Of a stretch of DNA of 64,000 nucleotides, positions 43,826 to 51,398 are shown piece by piece. Source of the DNA: H2-BAC3 sp045863035 (GTDB taxonomy: Bacteria; Bacteroidota; Ignavibacteria; Ignavibacteriales; Ignavibacteriaceae). The position numbers were made by a program, and so were the translations under genes. Under the pieces are notes generated by a model that saw only the letters and a list, made by a program, of their open reading frames with translations, did not search any database and was not told the origin of the DNA. The DNA lies in the NCBI GenBank assembly GCA_045863035.1, contig BTUV01000007.1:1-64000 (forward strand). The letters run 5' to 3'. Position 1 is the first letter of the stretch. Every line of letters starts with the position of its first letter.

Positions 43826-43921
43826 TTATCTTACTCTCTTCTTATGACGGTTCTTTCTCAGGCGTTTTTTGCGCTTGTGAGTAGCCATTTTATGGCGTTT
43901 TCTTTTTTTGCCGCACGGCAT
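43826..43921 (-). CDS. Small basic ribosome-associated protein, AURKAIP1/COX24 (bS22-like)
   Basis: A 31-residue ORF beginning MPCGKKRKRHKMATHKRKKR, with more than half Lys, Arg or His. It matches the short COX24/AURKAIP1 family found in Bacteroidota, related to mycobacterial bS22 and mitochondrial mS38, which sit in the small ribosomal subunit. AAAGGAG lies about 10 nt before the ATG. Such genes are often missed because of size. Confidence 0.85.
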   Translation of the reverse strand: MPCGKKRKRHKMATHKRKKRLRKNRHKKRVR

Positions 43922-43952
43922 CTGGATTGTCTCCTTTGATTAAATAAAACTA

Positions 43953-44657
43953 TTAATGTGATTCTAAAAGTGACTGTGCTTTTTTTCCTGCTTCTGAAAG
44001 CGGATTGAGCGCAACTGCCTTCCTAAGCCATTCCTTTGAGGTCTCCGTATCTCCTTTGGCAAGATTTACAATGCCGAGATTCAGATGACCAATCTGATGC
44101 TTAGGGTCAATTTTTATTGCTTCCCTCATTATCTGATCTGCTTTGGTGAAATCCTGTTTTTCAAAATAACAGACTGCCATATCAATCATTACATCAGGTA
44201 CGCCAGGATGAGTTTTCAGATAAGAATCATAAGTCTGAATCGCTTCATCAAACATCCTTGAGTCCATAAGTGCATGAGCAAGTTCAAGCTCCGCCTGATG
44301 GTCTTGCGGATTGGTCTTCACCCTCTCCCTCAGGGTATTAATTTTCTGAATAGCGTTTAGGTCAACCGATGTGTTTTGTGTGTTGCCCGCCGGCGGAACG
44401 TTCGCGGCCGATGAAGTCACCGTTGAAGGTGTATCAAACACTCCCCCCGCGTAAAGCATAACAACCACCACTACGATCAATCCGCCCAGAATCATCAGAA
44501 TCTGATTCGTGGAAATATGATCAGGGCTCTCTTTTTTTAACTGCTTCTGATTTTTTTTGTCCGTCTGATTTTTATGATTTTGCAGATCAGCCCCGCAATT
44601 AGAACAAAAGTTTGTGCTGTCTTTTAATTTGATACCGCATTCAGGGCACGCCTTCAT
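43953..44657 (-). CDS. Zinc-ribbon and TPR membrane protein
   Basis: The 234-residue protein starts with a zinc ribbon (CPECGIKLKDSTNFCSNCG, residues 4-22), then a basic linker, one membrane helix (about 51-70) and a periplasmic part with three or so TPR repeats (about 115-230; LAHALMDSRMFDEAIQTYDSYLKTHP and following, in separate repeats). This is a common Bacteroidota/Ignavibacteria layout with no fixed role; protein-protein assembly is likely. It overlaps the HU-like gene by 4 nt, so the two are translated together. Confidence 0.8.
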   Translation of the reverse strand: MKACPECGIKLKDSTNFCSNCGADLQNHKNQTDKKNQKQLKKESPDHISTNQILMILGGLIVVVVVMLYAGGVFDTPSTVTSSAANVPPAGNTQNTSVDLNAIQKINTLRERVKTNPQDHQAELELAHALMDSRMFDEAIQTYDSYLKTHPGVPDVMIDMAVCYFEKQDFTKADQIMREAIKIDPKHQIGHLNLGIVNLAKGDTETSKEWLRKAVALNPLSEAGKKAQSLLESH

Positions 44658-44959
44658 GCTTTCTCCTGTAATTTGTCTTTCATACCCTCGGCAACTGCAT
44701 TCTTGAAGTCCTTTGAGAACTTAAACACCGGAACGAAATGTTCTGGTATCTGCACCTGAGCTCCTGTAATAGGATTTCTGGCGTTTCGGGCATTCTTTTT
44801 CTTCACCTTGAAAGAGCCGAATCCTCTGATTTCAATCCCCTCACCGGATTTCAGAGCCGCGATCACACTCTTGAAGAACCCTTCAATTACTACTTCAGTC
44901 TCTATTTTGGTGAGACCTGTGCCTTGCGCGACTATTTCTATTAAATCAGCTTTCCTCAT
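44654..44959 (-). CDS. HU/IHF-family DNA-binding protein
   Basis: The 101-residue protein has the HU fold: helices MRKADLIEIVAQGTGLTK and ETEVVIEGFFKSVIAAL, then IEIRGFGSFKVKKKNARNARNPITG, the beta-arm start with the DNA-contact RNPITG. It should bend or wrap DNA. The ATG at 44959 gives the normal family N terminus; an earlier start at 45049 adds 30 hydrophobic residues with no match. Confidence 0.9.
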   Translation of the reverse strand: MRKADLIEIVAQGTGLTKIETEVVIEGFFKSVIAALKSGEGIEIRGFGSFKVKKKNARNARNPITGAQVQIPEHFVPVFKFSKDFKNAVAEGMKDKLQEKA

Positions 44960-45401
44960 CAGGAACTCTAGGATTTTCTCATAAATTATTAAAAAACAAG
45001 AAGTTAAGTTAGCAATCCCGCAGGAAATAACCAAGAAATTACCCTTCATGCCCAGGACTGCGCCGCTAATTTCATACTGGTTTTTCAGACCTGTTAAACA
45101 CCGATCATTTCATGCGTTTGCCGACTATGGGAGCTATTAATTCGATTAGAAGCCATGGACGGGTCATAAAATACTATCTCCCCCCGGCTGCAACTTTTTG
45201 ACTCTTCACCGGGTAGAAGCAGTATGATTTACAAATCAAGATCACAAATCAACTGTATCATTTTGATAAAATAAACACAAGTTGTTTAATTTTGGTATAT
45301 TCTCTCCCACAAATACTGGATTTTGGGTGGATTTTGAGCCCAAAATTACTGGTACAGGATTTGATGAGAGTATATATAAATTTTAACATAAATACGGAAT
45401 A
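44960..45401. other. Intergenic region with a tRNA-like fragment and a dyad
   Basis: This divergent region holds a 14-bp copy of the 3' end of tRNA-Thr (45120-45133) and an inverted repeat (45320-45346). No gene is seen. The promoters of the HU-like and the 45402 gene should be here. Confidence 0.6.
45320..45346. promoter_or_regulatory. Inverted repeat upstream of the gene at 45402
   Basis: ATTTTGGG and CCCAAAAT form perfect 8-nt arms with an 11-nt centre, 56 nt before the ATG at 45402. Both sides are also bordered by ACTGG. It may be an operator. Confidence 0.35.
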
Positions 45402-45977
45402 ATGGATTTTTTCTCTCTCATAAAAATAACCGCCATTGGTTTTACCGTTCTGATGGCAACAGTGATGACAGTCTCCTGGCTTCTATCAAAGTTCAGAAAA
45501 AAGAAAGTTCACTACGGAAGCAACAAACCGGTCAGAAAACCCTCTTCAAAAACCAGAGCCCAGGCAACCCCATACTCAGGCGGTTCTACCCCCGCACAAA
45601 CACCCGCTCAAGCCGTCAGGCAGCATCAGCCGGTTATGCAGGTTCAGGTTCCGGATCAGCTACTGGTGCAGCGCCCGGTGATGCAAGTGTATAATCAGCA
45701 GGCGCAGATGGCAAAACAACGTACCATTGAAACTGTTTATAACGTTAGAAGCTACATACCGATGAACCCGCCGAGAGAACGATTCCAGGTAATTAATGCG
45801 CAGCAGCCCGAGCTTCGGAAAATCCAACTGGTTGATGTCAGGATGGAACAGCGTCCATCTTACGTCCCCCGGCCTGTCAGACCTCAGCAAGCGGTCAGCG
45901 GCACAGGTTCAAATCTGCTGAAGAATTATGCATCTGAAAAAGACCGCCTCAATAAACTCAACTTCGGTTTAGTCTGA
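45402..45977 (+). CDS. Unknown membrane-anchored proline/glutamine-rich protein
   Basis: The 191-residue protein is not recognised. It has one N-terminal membrane helix (about 7-28), a basic stop (KFRKKK), then a low-complexity region rich in Pro, Gln, Val and Arg (about 35-165) and a short charged end (NYASEKDRLNKLNFGLV). The helix orientation suggests that the disordered part is cytoplasmic. It stands alone between a divergent HU-like gene and a convergent SulP gene. It could be a scaffold or linker protein. The reading frame is supported by length and by a plausible N terminus only. Confidence 0.6.
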   Translation: MDFFSLIKITAIGFTVLMATVMTVSWLLSKFRKKKVHYGSNKPVRKPSSKTRAQATPYSGGSTPAQTPAQAVRQHQPVMQVQVPDQLLVQRPVMQVYNQQAQMAKQRTIETVYNVRSYIPMNPPRERFQVINAQQPELRKIQLVDVRMEQRPSYVPRPVRPQQAVSGTGSNLLKNYASEKDRLNKLNFGLV

Positions 45978-45998
45978 CAGTATATATCCGCATATATA

Positions 45999-47708
45999 TT
46001 ATTTCCGCTTTTCCCTTTCTACATCAGGCGTGAAATCCTCTCCGCGTCCTTTTTTCGCGAGACCTAATATCTCACGCGCGCGGTCAAGCGCGTCATCTAT
46101 ATTTCCGTAAAAATTCTTTTCTCCCACGGTATCCAGAAATCCTGCCTGTGTAAACGCAAATAGCGGCTGGGTGTGCACTCCGGAAAATATAATCTCAATT
46201 CCTTCTTTCTTTGAATCATGCCATACCTGTTCAATCGTATGAATACCGGAAGCATCGATTACGGGAACATTTCTCATCCTGATAATAAGAATCTTCGGTT
46301 TTGATCTTGATTCCCGCAGCGCCTCCTGAAACTTTGTGGTGGCACCAAAGAAGAACGGACCGTTTATTTCGTAAACTTCAACATCATGCGGCACTTCTTT
46401 TTTCTCAATACTGTTCGGATCGCTTTTATCATCCTCATCGCTGAACTCACGCCTTATAACCTCTACATTAGTCACTGATGCCATGCGTCTCATAAAAAGG
46501 AAAACCGCAAGCACGATACCCACTTCAATAGCAATGGTAAGGTCAAAAATTACCGTGAGGAAAAATGTGGTAAGCAGAACGATGATATCGCTTCTCGGGC
46601 TTTTTAACAGCGCCATAAACGAGCGCCATTCACTCATATTATATGCAACAACCACCAGCACTGCAGAAAGAGCAGCAAGCGGAATCAACGCTGCATACTG
46701 ACCGACAAATAACAGAATGAGCAGCAGAACTACCGCATGCACCATTCCCGCGATGGGTGAGCGTCCGCCATTTTTTACATTTGCCGCAGTTCGTGCAATC
46801 GCACCGGTCACAGGTATTCCCCCAAAGAGCGGAGATGCAATATTTGCTGTGCCTTGCGCAATCAGTTCCATGTTTGAGCGGTGACGTCCTCCTATCATAC
46901 CGTCTGAAACTACTGCCGAAAGAAGCGCTTCGATAGCAGCAAGCAACGCGATAGTAGTTGCCGGCTGTATCATGGCTTTTATTATTTCAAAATTTATTTT
47001 GGGGAACTGAGGAAGAGGAATTGAACCGGATATCTCTCCAAACACTGAACCGATGGTTGCAACCGGTATATCCAACATACTTACATAAACCGTTGAGAGG
47101 ACAATGGCAACAAGCGAACCAGGCACTTTATGCGTTATCCTGTTCCAGAATACAATTATCAGTAATGAGACAACAGAAATACCGGCAGCATAATAATTAA
47201 CCGATCCGAAATTGGCTATATATACATCCCACTTATCAATGAACTCTGAAGGAACTTTCTGAATGCCCAGTCCGAAAAAATCATTGATTTGCGTTGAAAA
47301 GATGATGAGCGCAATACCGCTGGTGAAGCCGACAGTAACCGGATGCGGAATAAATTTGATAACAGAGCCAAATTTTGCGAAGCCCATAATCACCAGAATC
47401 ACGCCGGCCATCACCGTTGCAACCATCAGCCCGTCCACACCGTAGTTCTGAACAATGCCGTAAATTATCACAATGAAAGCTCCGGTCGGCCCGCCTATCT
47501 GAACCCTGCTGCCACCCAGAAATGAAACAAGAAATCCGCCGATGATCGCAGTAATTATCCCCCGCTCAGGTGAAACACCGCTCGCGATGGCAAACGCAAT
47601 GGCTAGCGGAAGAGCAATAATCCCGACAATAATGCCGGAATTTATATCCTTAAGAATCTGCTCCCTCGGCAGATTCTTAAGGAGTGTAAAGAGTTTTGGT
47701 TTTAACAC
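45999..47708 (-). CDS. SulP-family anion transporter with STAS domain
   Basis: The 569-residue SLC26/SulP protein has about 12-14 membrane segments, opening with GIIVGIIALPLAIAFAIASG, then PTGAFIVIIYGIV and a long transport core. The cytoplasmic STAS domain (about 430-550) contains MRNVPVIDASGIHTIEQV. Members carry sulfate, bicarbonate or other anions with Na or H symport. The substrate cannot be told here. Transcription is leftwards, 17 nt after the S9 peptidase gene. Confidence 0.92.
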   Translation of the reverse strand: MLKPKLFTLLKNLPREQILKDINSGIIVGIIALPLAIAFAIASGVSPERGIITAIIGGFLVSFLGGSRVQIGGPTGAFIVIIYGIVQNYGVDGLMVATVMAGVILVIMGFAKFGSVIKFIPHPVTVGFTSGIALIIFSTQINDFFGLGIQKVPSEFIDKWDVYIANFGSVNYYAAGISVVSLLIIVFWNRITHKVPGSLVAIVLSTVYVSMLDIPVATIGSVFGEISGSIPLPQFPKINFEIIKAMIQPATTIALLAAIEALLSAVVSDGMIGGRHRSNMELIAQGTANIASPLFGGIPVTGAIARTAANVKNGGRSPIAGMVHAVVLLLILLFVGQYAALIPLAALSAVLVVVAYNMSEWRSFMALLKSPRSDIIVLLTTFFLTVIFDLTIAIEVGIVLAVFLFMRRMASVTNVEVIRREFSDEDDKSDPNSIEKKEVPHDVEVYEINGPFFFGATTKFQEALRESRSKPKILIIRMRNVPVIDASGIHTIEQVWHDSKKEGIEIIFSGVHTQPLFAFTQAGFLDTVGEKNFYGNIDDALDRAREILGLAKKGRGEDFTPDVEREKRK

Positions 47709-47725
47709 GGAATGATCAGAGTTCT

Positions 47726-49801
47726 TTAATACGCGCTGTTGCGAATCATCAGCTTTGAATCATACGGAGCCGGCTGCCCGCCAAGATATTTATGAAACCA
47801 TTCAAGATGTGAATTGTAATAAAGAGGCATTGAGCGGAGGTTGCTCGGCCAGTGTCCGTCATTTTTATATACAATCAGACGCGACTCGATGCCGAGTTTC
47901 TGCAGTGCGGTAAAATATTCAAGACTCTGTGTATATGAAACTCTGTAATCCTTTTCTCCTGTTATGATAAGTGTCGGAGTTCCGAAATTCGCTACATATT
48001 CAGATGGTGAAAACTTTTTATACAGTGATGAATTCCACGGCTGACCATCAAGGTCCCACTCAGGGAACCAGAGTTCTTCTGTTGTTCCGTAGAAAGATTC
48101 AATGTTATATAATCCCATCATACTGACAAAGCACTTAAAAAGCCCTGATTTCCCCTGCTTTGCCTGCAGCCAGTTCATCATATATCCGCCATAAGACCAG
48201 CCCATTGCGCCGACTCTGTTTTTGTCTATATACGGAAGGTTGGACAGATGCTCAGTTACCTTCATAACATCTTCGTAAACCTTACCGCCCCAGTCTTTTG
48301 AAATTGCGGATGTATAATCCTGACCGTATCCTGTAGAGCCGTGAGGATTGGGGAATGCAACCACGTAGCCATAACCGCCGTACATCTGACCATCAGCGCG
48401 ATAAGCATCCTGCCACTGGCTTTGAGGGCCGCCGTGTACGTTAACAACAAGCGGATATTTCTTCGCGGGGTCAAAACCATGCGGCTTAACTAGCAGGACG
48501 TGCACCTTTTTACCTGCAGCACCATCTATCCAGAGATGTTCCACTGGTCTGAAATCAACTTCGTCAAGAAGTGCGTTGTTGAATGTGGTTAGCTGCGCCT
48601 CTTTTTTAGAACTGAGATCAAAGGAATAGATCTCACCCGGTTTATGATTCAGACGGTAATTGAAATAAAGTTTTTTTCCGTCAGGTGAAACAGAAAAAGC
48701 GCCCACGCACAGATCACCGGTAATTTTTTCGATGACATTTCCATCAACAGATATTTTATATACCGGAGTATATCCTTTAACATCACCGGTGAAGTAAATG
48801 GTTTTTGAATCCGGTGCCCATACGATGTCGTTCACCCAGTTATCAAAGCCATCACTGATAATTTTATGTTTTTTTGCTTTGATATCATAAACAGCAATGC
48901 GGAATTTATCTGCTTCAAAACCGGGCACCAATTGCGTGCGGTAAGCAAGATACTTTCCGTCAGGAGAAAAAGCGGGTGTGCCGTCCCATGCCTTATTTGA
49001 AACTGTTATATTCTCTCCCCCCGGTGTGCCAAGCGGTGTCATCCAGATATCTGCATTCGTTGTTGCTGCCTGATCTTTTTCTCTGTTCGAGACAAACACT
49101 ACGGTTTTATCATCCGGTGAAAGAAGAAATCCCGTTCCGCCTCCGGCTGAAAAAACCGGAGACTGCCATTCACCCGGCGTCAGGTCAGTTATTTTTTTGT
49201 CGGTCAGTGAATACTGGAAAACATGGGAGTATTTTCCGCCGGTATATGCCGTCCAATGCCTGAACAGCAGCTCATCTGCCAGATTCGCCTGGACAGGTCC
49301 GTTCTCAGAAGCATCACTGAATTTTTTGTTACAATCCATATCTGCACCGCAGTCGGGATATACTTCAGCCGAAAACAGAAGCGTTTTACCGTCAGATGAG
49401 AGCACCGGCGAACTAATACCCGTATATATATCGGTAAGCTGCTGCACTGATTTCGTCTTTAGCTCATAGCTGAAAAGCTGGGAAGCTCCGCCGGCCGTTT
49501 TAATGTAATACAACTGATTATCATCACTGCCCCAGAAAGGAGAGGATTCGCTTCCCTCCCCCAGATCAAGCTCCTGCTGACCGGTACCGTCAGATTTCAT
49601 CAGCCAGACAGCGGTATTTGCCTTGCCGGTTTTAAGAGTAAGATTGGTTACGGTAAAAGCTATCTGACTGCCTGAGGGTGAAAGCGAAGGACCGCTGACG
49701 CCCTTAACACGATAATGATCTTCTAAGGTATATGCCCGCTTCTGCGGAAACAAGGAGACCGTTGCTAAGAGGAGTACGAAAACAAGTATTTTATTGTTCA
49801 T
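47726..49801 (-). CDS. S9-family prolyl oligopeptidase, secreted
   Basis: About 691 residues. A signal peptide (MNNKILVFVLLLATVSLFPQ) is followed by a beta-propeller of TolB/WD40-like repeats (about 25-400; SPDGKYLAY, APDSKTIYF, SPDGKKLYF) and an alpha/beta hydrolase domain. The nucleophile motif is GWSYGGYM, with late Asp (TGEKDYRV) and His (NDGHWP), the order of S9 acylaminoacyl and dipeptidyl peptidases. It trims peptides in the periplasm. The ATG at 49801 starts the signal peptide; four residues earlier is also possible. Confidence 0.93.
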   Translation of the reverse strand: MNNKILVFVLLLATVSLFPQKRAYTLEDHYRVKGVSGPSLSPSGSQIAFTVTNLTLKTGKANTAVWLMKSDGTGQQELDLGEGSESSPFWGSDDNQLYYIKTAGGASQLFSYELKTKSVQQLTDIYTGISSPVLSSDGKTLLFSAEVYPDCGADMDCNKKFSDASENGPVQANLADELLFRHWTAYTGGKYSHVFQYSLTDKKITDLTPGEWQSPVFSAGGGTGFLLSPDDKTVVFVSNREKDQAATTNADIWMTPLGTPGGENITVSNKAWDGTPAFSPDGKYLAYRTQLVPGFEADKFRIAVYDIKAKKHKIISDGFDNWVNDIVWAPDSKTIYFTGDVKGYTPVYKISVDGNVIEKITGDLCVGAFSVSPDGKKLYFNYRLNHKPGEIYSFDLSSKKEAQLTTFNNALLDEVDFRPVEHLWIDGAAGKKVHVLLVKPHGFDPAKKYPLVVNVHGGPQSQWQDAYRADGQMYGGYGYVVAFPNPHGSTGYGQDYTSAISKDWGGKVYEDVMKVTEHLSNLPYIDKNRVGAMGWSYGGYMMNWLQAKQGKSGLFKCFVSMMGLYNIESFYGTTEELWFPEWDLDGQPWNSSLYKKFSPSEYVANFGTPTLIITGEKDYRVSYTQSLEYFTALQKLGIESRLIVYKNDGHWPSNLRSMPLYYNSHLEWFHKYLGGQPAPYDSKLMIRNSAY

Positions 49802-49908
49802 ATAAGTAACCACAAAATTTATTTGAATAATTGGCTCAAAAATCGATAAATTCGCAGTAATAATGAAACTTCAGCCCAAAAAAGAAAAAAAATCAGGAAA
49901 GAGAACCC

Positions 49909-50277
49909 ATGAACGGCAAATATCATATTCAAAGAACCCCGGTTCAGATACCGGTGCCTGACAATAAAATCATCCTTGAGCACTTTGGTAATGCCTCACA
50001 GCAGGCGGGTAACTTCAGCGTAGCTCACATGACCGCCCCGGCCGGGTGGAGTGAGCCCTTTCAGATTCCGGATTTTGATGAAGTGACTTTTGTTATCCGC
50101 GGTAAAAAGCAGTTTGAAATCGAGGGGGAAGAAATCATCCTCAGCAGCGGTGAGTCAATTTGCGTAAAAGCGGGGACACGAGTAAGATATTCAAATCCCT
50201 TTTCGGAGGAGTGTGAATACCTCTCGTTCTGCACACCGGCCTTTTCAATTGACCTGGTTCACCGCGAAGCGGAGTAA
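49909..50277 (+). CDS. Cupin-domain protein
   Basis: The 122-residue single-domain protein has the two cupin blocks: FSVAHMTAPAGWSEPFQIPDFDEVTFVIRGKKQFEIEGEE and then GESICVKAGTRVRYSNP (quoted as separate stretches of the fold, residues about 36-100). The metal-ligand histidines of many cupins are largely absent, so it may bind a ligand without metal. A GAAAGAG sequence precedes the ATG. It is followed by a two-way terminator. Function unknown. Confidence 0.8.
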   Translation: MNGKYHIQRTPVQIPVPDNKIILEHFGNASQQAGNFSVAHMTAPAGWSEPFQIPDFDEVTFVIRGKKQFEIEGEEIILSSGESICVKAGTRVRYSNPFSEECEYLSFCTPAFSIDLVHREAE

Positions 50278-50291
50278 TCCGGTTAAAATGC

Positions 50292-50333
50292 AAAAAAAGG
50301 GCGTCACCGGTTCAATGACGCCCTTTTGTTTTT
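50292..50333. terminator. Two-way terminator between the cupin gene and the IMPDH-like gene
   Basis: GGGCGTCA (50299-50306) and TGACGCCC (50316-50323) pair perfectly. Poly-A precedes and TTTTGTTTTT follows, so it can end transcripts from both sides. Confidence 0.85.
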
Positions 50334-50373
50334 AAAGGTTCCTGCCTTTATATATATCTGAGCGCACGCGTTC

Positions 50374-51390
50374 TTATGCCTTGGGCAGCCGTTCCAGATA
50401 AGAAGAGTTGCTCAGCACCGCGAATGTATCAGTTTTTCTCAGATCATCCAGTGTGTAACAGTTCATATAACTCATTGCGCTTTTAAGACCATCCGAAATA
50501 CTGTTAACAACATTTTTAACAGTCCCTTTATAGGCAACCATAGTTTCCTCCCCTTCAATAAATTCATTGCGCATCTTAACTCCGAACGACGCTGACCCGC
50601 GATACTTTTTCCAAAGCTGTCCGTTATATTTAATCACCTCACCCGGTGTTTCCTTCGTTCCGGCAAGCATCCGCCCTAACATGATAACATCAGCGCCAAG
50701 TGCGATTGCCTTGGCAACATCGCCGGGACTTTTTATTCCGCCATCAGCAATAATTTCAATATCAATATTTTGTTCTGCTCTTGTTGTCAGTACATCAAGT
50801 AAGGAGGTAACCTGACCAATACCAATGCCTGTTTGCACTGAAGTTGAGCATACACTTCCGTTGCCAATTCCTACACGCACTGAATCCGCTCCGGCATCCT
50901 TCAGTTGTCTGAGAGTGGCTCCATGTGCAGTATTGCCAACCATCACTTTGGGGTTAAATTTCTTCTTTATGTGCTCACATTTCTGAAGGACTTCACGGTT
51001 GTTGGCGTTAGCAGTATCTATACAAATCACCATTCCTGCCTCCGTAAGCCGTGCTGTAATTTCATCCTCAGTATTAAGCCCGATTGCTGCACCCAAAACT
51101 CCATTCCCTCCGTTTTGAACATTGATTACGGTTTCAAGAGACGAGTCAAAACGATTGAGGATACCAAGACAGCCGGATTCAGTCAGAGCTTTAGCCATCT
51201 CAATTCCTGTAACAGTATCCATCGGGCTTGATACGACCGGCACAGCCAGTTCAATACCCATAAATGAGGCCTTCGTGTTTGCTTCAGTCCTCGATTTAAT
51301 GGTTGATATTACGGTAGGCACCAGACTGATATCATCGTAGGTCAGCGCCTGAAAAAATGTATTGAGTTCTTTTTTTGTATATAACTTCAT
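50374..51390 (-). CDS. IMP dehydrogenase/GMP reductase family enzyme without CBS domains
   Basis: The 338-residue TIM-barrel protein has the family opening LTYDDISLVPTVIST, the substrate region SSPMDTVTGIEMA and the catalytic cysteine C181 in GNGSVCSTSVQTG. No CBS pair is inserted. The length is that of GMP reductase (GuaC), and VICIDTANANN resembles GMPR more than IMPDH, but the C-terminal YKGTVKNVV block is IMPDH-like. It acts in purine interconversion; the direction of the reaction cannot be settled from the sequence. The pepF gene lies 8 nt ahead on the same strand. Confidence 0.8.
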   Translation of the reverse strand: MKLYTKKELNTFFQALTYDDISLVPTVISTIKSRTEANTKASFMGIELAVPVVSSPMDTVTGIEMAKALTESGCLGILNRFDSSLETVINVQNGGNGVLGAAIGLNTEDEITARLTEAGMVICIDTANANNREVLQKCEHIKKKFNPKVMVGNTAHGATLRQLKDAGADSVRVGIGNGSVCSTSVQTGIGIGQVTSLLDVLTTRAEQNIDIEIIADGGIKSPGDVAKAIALGADVIMLGRMLAGTKETPGEVIKYNGQLWKKYRGSASFGVKMRNEFIEGEETMVAYKGTVKNVVNSISDGLKSAMSYMNCYTLDDLRKTDTFAVLSNSSYLERLPKA

Positions 51391-51398
51391 AGTTCCAC

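Noticed and set aside
43673..45133. Integrated mobile element between the tRNA-Thr and its fragment
   Set aside because: The genes between them (ribosomal-type protein, TPR protein, HU) are housekeeping-like; no integrase is seen and the fragment lies on the wrong side of the tRNA.
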